Under the pieces are notes generated by a model. It saw only the letters and a list, made by a program, of their open reading frames with translations. It was not told the origin of the DNA and did not search any database. The position numbers were made by a program, and so were the translations under genes. 11,139 nt of DNA from Rhizobiaceae bacterium (lineage in GTDB: Bacteria; Pseudomonadota; Alphaproteobacteria; Rhizobiales; Rhizobiaceae): the NCBI GenBank assembly GCA_028865845.1, contig JAGWJK010000064.1:1-11139 (forward strand), read 5' to 3'. The first letter of the stretch is position 1. Each line of letters begins with the position of its first letter. This document shows positions 6,850-11,139 of this stretch, in pieces.

Positions 6850-7815
6850 ATGACCGACGCAGTCTCCGATACTTCCGGTACGGCCTACCAGAACTCCTCC
6901 ACCTACCTCTTCGTGCCGGAAACGCTTGGCAGCGATTCGACCGTTGCAACGGACGACGGCACCACGCCGGGCGCCTATTTCCGCCTCGGCAGCTATTCCG
7001 ATTTGGAGACGGGCGCCCAGAGCAATGACGCCAACCGCGCGCTTTTCTTTCCGCGCGCCCATGTCGTTGACGAAACGGCCAATGGTGGCCAGGGCACGCC
7101 CAAGGGGATTCTGCTTGCCTGCAATGGCCGGCTGCTGATGCGCAGTTCCGACGAGACCTACCTGCACAGCACCGGGCTGATCAACATCGACACCGAAGAC
7201 AAGCTGAACGTCAATGCGGACAAGGATATCGTCATCAATTCCAGCGAGACGATAACGATCAAGAACGCCAATACGAAGAGCATTTCCATCATTGCCGGCG
7301 GGGGGCAGGGAAACCTGACGACCAAGGGCCTGCAGGCGACCATCGAGATCAATGGCAACGAATTCAAGTCCACCACGCAGGACAGCTTCAGCTACTATCG
7401 CTGCAACGTCTACACCTACAAGCTGGGCGGCATGGTGGACGTGACGCTGGGCGGAAAGTTTTCCTACTGGCTCGGCGACGCCCTGAGCATCACGACATCG
7501 ATCGACCTGACGATTTCGCTCAGCATCGCCATGACCCTTTACATCTGCAAGATCGATATCGGTCTCATCAAAGTGGACTTTGTCCGCAACAAATATGAGA
7601 TGAAGGAAGGCAAGTTCGTCGCCGCCAAGGCGAACTTCTTCATCTTCGGTGCAAAGGCGGAAGCCACGGTCACCAAGACCGATGAGACGGCGGTCAGCAA
7701 CGAGACGAAGGCTGTCGAATCAGGCAACGCCGGCGTGCAGACCTGGGTCAAGGGAGTGGTCTCGAAGGTCAGCGGACCCGACAACGACATAGCCGAAATC
7801 AAAAACCAAATGTGA
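6850..7815 (+). CDS. Beta-helix (gp5C-like octad) protein with an uncharacterised C-terminus; split spike component
   Basis: A 321-residue protein starting 21 bases after vgrG, with AAGGA 7 bases before the ATG. Residues about 113-150 show clear octads (INIDTEDK, LNVNADKD, IVINSSET, ITIKNANT), the periodicity of the gp5C needle that is normally the C-terminus of VgrG. The first 85 residues or so (YLFVPETLGSD, FRLGSYSDLETGAQSNDANR) match no family I know. The C-terminal part from about 170 has aromatic and hydrophobic strands (YYRCNVYTYKLGGMV, then ISLSIAMTLYICKIDIGLIKV at roughly 222-242) and a polar Lys/Glu/Thr-rich tail. The hydrophobic stretch alternates like beta-strands as much as a membrane helix. 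It is likely a separate needle or extension of the spike. A cargo role for the C-terminal region is possible but unproven. No signal peptide is seen. Confidence 0.7.
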   Translation: MTDAVSDTSGTAYQNSSTYLFVPETLGSDSTVATDDGTTPGAYFRLGSYSDLETGAQSNDANRALFFPRAHVVDETANGGQGTPKGILLACNGRLLMRSSDETYLHSTGLINIDTEDKLNVNADKDIVINSSETITIKNANTKSISIIAGGGQGNLTTKGLQATIEINGNEFKSTTQDSFSYYRCNVYTYKLGGMVDVTLGGKFSYWLGDALSITTSIDLTISLSIAMTLYICKIDIGLIKVDFVRNKYEMKEGKFVAAKANFFIFGAKAEATVTKTDETAVSNETKAVESGNAGVQTWVKGVVSKVSGPDNDIAEIKNQM

Positions 7816-7847
7816 TGCAGACCGGAAAATCCGGACGGGGAAACAGC

Positions 7848-8492
7848 ATGACAGGATTGATGACGAGCCGCATGGCGGCTCAGCACGCCGCAACATCGAC
7901 GGAGCCGGCAACTTCCGAGGATAAATTGGTCCGCGGCACGGTGAAGACGTTGATGACCGCGACCGAGGCGGGCGTGGAAACGGATGCAGGCGCAAGCGTT
8001 CACGCGCGGCAGGCCGCAAGCTGTCTCCTTGCCCCGGCGATCGGCGATCGGGTCCTCGTCTGCATGATCGGCGGCGAAGCCTATATCCTCGCTGTCCTCG
8101 AACGGGAAAACCAGCACGGTGCTGAAATCTCCGTTCCCGGAGCCCGACAGATCACCATCAGCGCCGCCGAGAAGCTGGAGCTCAATGCACCGTCGATGAG
8201 CCTTGCCGCCCGCCAGCTCACTCTTCTAGCCCGCAACATGGCGCAGGCCGGACAGGCGCTGACCAGCAATTTCAAAAGTGTCGTCGAGACCGTCGTCGAC
8301 AAGACGATCGGCGCAAGGACGCTGACGACGAAGGCCGAGATGCGGACGGCCATCATATCCGAGGTGGAAATGCTGAATGCCGGCACGCTGGTTCAAAACA
8401 TCGATACCGTCGCCACGCAGAACAGCGAGATCGCTCTCGTCACCGCGCAACGGGATGTCAGGCTCGACGCGGAGCGCGTCAGTGTCGGCTGA
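7848..8492 (+). CDS. DUF3540 family protein (OB-fold plus octad repeats, mini-spike-like)
   Basis: A protein of 214 residues from the ATG at 7848. That start has a purine-rich CGGGGAA just upstream. GTG 7812 and ATG 7815, overlapping the previous stop, are in-frame alternatives without a ribosome site. Residues about 29-87 (VRGTVKTLM, ASCLLAPAIGDRVLVCMIGG, EAYILAVLERE) form the DUF3540 core, which reads like a small OB-fold. Residues about 91-129 follow with octad-type strands (ITISAAEK, LELNAPSM, SLAARQLT), and similar strands recur at the end (IALVTAQRDVRLDAERVSVG). Between them lies a helical segment (AQAGQALTSNFKSVVETVVDK). DUF3540 genes typically sit with DUF2169, DUF4150 and pentapeptide genes in T6SS loci. 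Their biochemical role is not established. The architecture suggests a spike-associated protein. Confidence 0.8.
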   Translation: MTGLMTSRMAAQHAATSTEPATSEDKLVRGTVKTLMTATEAGVETDAGASVHARQAASCLLAPAIGDRVLVCMIGGEAYILAVLERENQHGAEISVPGARQITISAAEKLELNAPSMSLAARQLTLLARNMAQAGQALTSNFKSVVETVVDKTIGARTLTTKAEMRTAIISEVEMLNAGTLVQNIDTVATQNSEIALVTAQRDVRLDAERVSVG

Positions 8493-8576
8493 TCGGCTCG
8501 GTCATAACGACCTGGCATCGGTCGAGATTAGGCGCCAAACCAGTCACACGTGGCGATGCTTCAATGGTGGTTGCGA

Positions 8577-10517
8577 ATGCTGCTGATCGACGAACGATTG
8601 TCTGCCGCGAGAAGTCATCGCGCCGCCGGACGCAACGACGATGCCGTGCTACTCTATGAAAGCGTGCTCGACGTCAGCCCCTCGAATATCCCTGCCCTCA
8701 AGGAACTCGCCGCGCTTCGGCTAGCGGACGGTCGCCTCGATGTGGCAATGGAGCTTGCGATGCGGGCAGCGGCGAAGGCGAATACCGATTGCGATGCGCT
8801 GGCGTTGCTTGCCAAGGCCGCGATGTTGTCGGATCGGTCTGATATCGCCGCCGTTGCCATCGAGCAGGGCCTGGCGCTGGATCGATACCATCCCGAAATC
8901 AACAAGCTCAAGGCTGGCGCGCTGCTCCAGAAAGGCGATCAGAAGGCGGCCGAGCGCTTGCTGATCCAGGCATTGACGCACTATCCGGCCGATCCCGGTC
9001 TGTTAACGGCTCTCTCGCAGATGTATGTCGAGGATGGACTGCCAGGTCCGGGGCTCACCTACAGCCGCAAAGCGCTTGCGCAAGATCCCGATAATCCGGA
9101 TCTTCTGGCGCTCGTCGGTGCGCAGCTCTCCGTTCTTGGCAACCATGCCGAAGCACTTCCCTATCTCGAACGCGCTCACCTGCTACAGCCTGCGAATGTT
9201 TCTCTGCAAAGCTATCTGGCCGAGACGCTTCTCAGCCTCGGGCAATTGACGGAGGCACACCGTCTCGCCAAAAGGGCGGTCACATTGACGCCGCATCTGC
9301 TCTCCGGTTGGCAAACCTATGTGAAGGTCATGGCTTATCGCGGTGAAGCGGACGCGGCGCTTGCCGAATTCCTGGCGGTTGCCAAGCAGCATCCGGAAAA
9401 GATCGATGCGGCGCTGACGCTTGCCGGCGCCTATAGGATTTGCGGCAATCCTGCCCAGGCTTTGCGTTTGTTGCAGCCACTGACGGCAAAGTTCTCTACG
9501 ATGACGCCGACACAGAAGACGCTGACCATGGCGTTGATCCGCGATTGCTGCCTGACACTCGGCCTGTTTGATAAGGTGGCGCCGACCTTCCTGCAGGCGG
9601 ATCTGCACGCCATGCTGGGTCTGACGAAAAGCGAAGGGAAGGATGCAGCAAGCGACGACGAAGTAGCGGCGGCGCTTGGCGAAACAAGCCTTGTCATCGA
9701 CGGCAATCTGTCGAGCCTCGACGCGATGGTGCTTCTGCGCTTTGGCTTGAGCGCACAGGAGAGTGGTTCCGCAACGACCGTACTTGGGGCGTCCAGCCTC
9801 GGCGATATCGTCGCTCTGATGCCGGGCAAACGTTTCGAAGCCAATGACATACCGAAGGCCGAGGACCGGGACGATCTCGTCCGCGCTCTGCCGCTCTCCT
9901 ATGCCCTGGCACTTCCCGAACGCGTTCGCGGCACTATGACATCGGCTCTTCCCTACGTCGCAGCGCCCAGGGAGCGGCGGGAAATCTGGCGCCGCTCGCT
10001 TGCCGGACTGCCGCGGCCGCTGATCGCGCTGGCATGGGATGCCACGCGACCGGGGTTGCTGCTTGAGGACTACAAATCCGCCTTCGATGATTTTGAAGGC
10101 ACCCTCGTCAGCGTGATGTGGGACGAGGCACGCCATCAGCTGGCCGATTGGCCTGTTGTCATCGATGCCGGCGTTCACTTTTCCTCGATGGCCGATCTCG
10201 CCGCCGTTATTGCCGAGACGGACGGGATTATCGGTCCGAATGGTGTTCCGCTGCATCTCGCTGGCGCCATGGGCGCCAAGGCCTTGTTGCTGACCCTACC
10301 GAACTGGCCCTGGTATTGGCATCATCAGGACGGTGTCTCCTCCTGGTATCCGTCTGTCGAGGTGGTGAAGACCGGAACGATCGGCAACTGGGCTAGCCTG
10401 GTCGAGGAGGTTTCACCGGCAATCGGCACGTTCTGTCAGTCCTTGTACGATTCACCCGTACCGGCGAACGCTCGTCATCCCACCCTCCTTTCCGCTTTAG
10501 ACGGAGGCAAGCCATGA
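8577..10517 (+). CDS. TPR-repeat protein with a GT9/heptosyltransferase-like C-terminal domain
   Basis: A protein of 646 residues from the ATG at 8577, which has GGTGG 6 bases upstream. GTG 8550 and ATG 8556 are in-frame alternatives. Residues about 5-310 are tandem TPR helices (AGRNDDAVLLYESVLDVSPSN, GDQKAAERLLIQALTHYPADP, YSRKALAQDPDNPDLLALVG, AEALPYLERAHLLQPANVSL). From about 395 to 625 the order of motifs follows the C-terminal domain common in TPR proteins related to glycosyltransferase family 9: ALPLSYALALP, SALPYVAAPRER, PLIALAWDATRPG, IIGPNGVPLHLAGAMGAKA, PNWPWYWHHQ and SSWYPSVEVVK. In relatives the second-last block reads like VDTAVAHLAGALG; here GPN replaces VDT, so catalysis may be lost or altered. 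No signal peptide is seen. The gene follows DUF3540 closely and is ATGA-coupled to the next. Glycosylation of a spike component is speculation. Confidence 0.78.
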   Translation: MLLIDERLSAARSHRAAGRNDDAVLLYESVLDVSPSNIPALKELAALRLADGRLDVAMELAMRAAAKANTDCDALALLAKAAMLSDRSDIAAVAIEQGLALDRYHPEINKLKAGALLQKGDQKAAERLLIQALTHYPADPGLLTALSQMYVEDGLPGPGLTYSRKALAQDPDNPDLLALVGAQLSVLGNHAEALPYLERAHLLQPANVSLQSYLAETLLSLGQLTEAHRLAKRAVTLTPHLLSGWQTYVKVMAYRGEADAALAEFLAVAKQHPEKIDAALTLAGAYRICGNPAQALRLLQPLTAKFSTMTPTQKTLTMALIRDCCLTLGLFDKVAPTFLQADLHAMLGLTKSEGKDAASDDEVAAALGETSLVIDGNLSSLDAMVLLRFGLSAQESGSATTVLGASSLGDIVALMPGKRFEANDIPKAEDRDDLVRALPLSYALALPERVRGTMTSALPYVAAPRERREIWRRSLAGLPRPLIALAWDATRPGLLLEDYKSAFDDFEGTLVSVMWDEARHQLADWPVVIDAGVHFSSMADLAAVIAETDGIIGPNGVPLHLAGAMGAKALLLTLPNWPWYWHHQDGVSSWYPSVEVVKTGTIGNWASLVEEVSPAIGTFCQSLYDSPVPANARHPTLLSALDGGKP

Positions 10518-10876
10518 CATCCTGGCGTCCACCCACGCGAGAACCGGATGCGCTCCGCGCCGCTCTTCACGATTACCTCCGCAACCGGGCGGCTCAGGTA
10601 TTCCTCGCAAAAGCCGCCACGCTTCAATCTTTGGGGCGTGCGGAAGTCTTGATGAGCAATGGCCGCAACCTCACCGTCGACCTTCGGATCTCGCCGGTCG
10701 ACATCACGAAATTCGCCAACCGCGCCACGGTGGTCTTCGCTGTCGAAGGGCATGCAGCCGAAAGCGGAACGGGCTATGAGGTTGCTGGACGGATCGTGCT
10801 CGATCGCAAGACGCTGGCCTACCTTTCGATCGAGGTCAGCCCGACGGTCATCAACAGCACGTCGCGCACGACTTGA
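10514..10876 (+). CDS. Small protein of unknown function, translationally coupled to the TPR/GT-like gene
   Basis: A 120-residue protein I do not recognise. The ATG overlaps the stop of the TPR gene (ATGA), and GGAGG lies just upstream (10503-10507), so translation is probably coupled and expression is in the operon. The N-terminal third looks helical (EPDALRAALHDYLRNRAAQV). The rest looks like beta-strands (AEVLMSNGRNLTVDLRISPV, TVVFAVEGHAAE, YEVAGRIVLDRKTLAYLSIE), suggesting a small alpha-plus-beta domain. There is no signal peptide, membrane segment or cysteine. As the last gene of the operon it could be a partner of the TPR protein, a chaperone, or an immunity-like protein; the sequence does not decide between these. 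Confidence 0.72.
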   Translation: MTSWRPPTREPDALRAALHDYLRNRAAQVFLAKAATLQSLGRAEVLMSNGRNLTVDLRISPVDITKFANRATVVFAVEGHAAESGTGYEVAGRIVLDRKTLAYLSIEVSPTVINSTSRTT

Positions 10877-10920
10877 ACTGAAGGCTCCGCCCGATACTTA
10901 TCCCCGCCGAACGACATCGC
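10877..10920. other. Convergent gap between the operon end and the LysR-type gene
   Basis: Only 44 bases separate the two converging stop codons. I see no GC-rich hairpin followed by a T-run, so no intrinsic terminator can be supported here. Confidence 0.5.
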
Positions 10921-11139
10921 TCAGACCGGGGTCGGTAAAGACTGGCGCTGCAAGCGTCCGTCGTCCGTGAGACGCCCATGGTCCCGCAGCCAGTCGAGAA
11001 AGATCCTCGCGTTGCGTGAAAGCTTGCCCTGCGGATCGAAGGGCCGAGCCCAAAAGCCGTCCTTGAACACCAGGAAGCCAGCCGGCGCGACGAGTGCGCC
11101 GCTTTCCAACTCGTCTTCGATCAAAAACCGCGGCGCGAT
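10921..11139 (-). CDS. LysR-type transcriptional regulator, C-terminal end (runs off right edge)
   Basis: The minus strand is open from the window edge to a TGA at 10921-10923, giving the last 72 residues. It begins IAPRFLIEDELESGALVAPAG, which fits the end of the LysR substrate-binding domain (family pattern: LPRFLVEDELASGRLV). The stretch SRNARIFLDWLRDHG near the end fits the terminal helix seen in GcvA/AmpR-like members. The DNA-binding helix-turn-helix would lie outside the window. It is convergent to the T6SS operon, so it need not regulate it. The family call is fairly secure; effector and target genes are unknown. Confidence 0.72.
   Translation of the reverse strand: MAPRFLIEDELESGALVAPAGFLVFKDGFWARPFDPQGKLSRNARIFLDWLRDHGRLTDDGRLQRQSLPTPV

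Noticed and set aside
5242..7167. Very long open frame on the minus strand opposite vgrG
   Set aside because: The plus strand clearly encodes VgrG with family motifs. The antisense frame has no recognisable domains and is typical of GC-rich codon bias.

Overview
The window is GC-rich, gene-dense DNA with alphaproteobacterial (rhizobial-type) character, judged from codon use and protein style. Nearly everything in it belongs to a type VI secretion (T6SS) tube-spike-cargo locus. The species cannot be named from the sequence alone.

Layout: (1) The 5' part of an hcp gene (tube protein) leaves the left edge on the minus strand. (2) A gene-free stretch of about 425 bases follows. It carries a consensus-perfect sigma-54 promoter pointing at hcp, with an IHF-like site and two matching dyads upstream of it. 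(3) A plus-strand operon of eight tightly packed genes runs from 552 to 10876: a DUF2169 adaptor fused to pentapeptide repeats; a stand-alone pentapeptide-repeat protein; a DUF4150 (PAAR-like) tip; a short VgrG; a beta-helix protein; a DUF3540 protein; a TPR protein with a heptosyltransferase-like (GT9-type) C-terminus; and a small unknown protein. Several junctions overlap (8 bases at 3754-3761, ATGA at 10514-10517) or are separated by only 3 to 33 bases. (4) The 3' end of a LysR-type regulator gene enters convergently from the right edge.

Working model (inference): Hcp forms the tube. VgrG, the separate beta-helix protein, DUF3540 and DUF4150 build or decorate the spike. DUF2169 and the pentapeptide proteins act as loading adaptors. 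The TPR/GT-like protein and its small partner have no obvious assignment. No known toxin or immunity family is recognisable, so either the cargo lies outside the window or one of the unassigned proteins or domains is the cargo. The main points of interest are the split spike (gp5C-like octad repeats carried by separate genes instead of the VgrG C-terminus), the GT9-like TPR protein, and the complete-looking sigma-54 control region.
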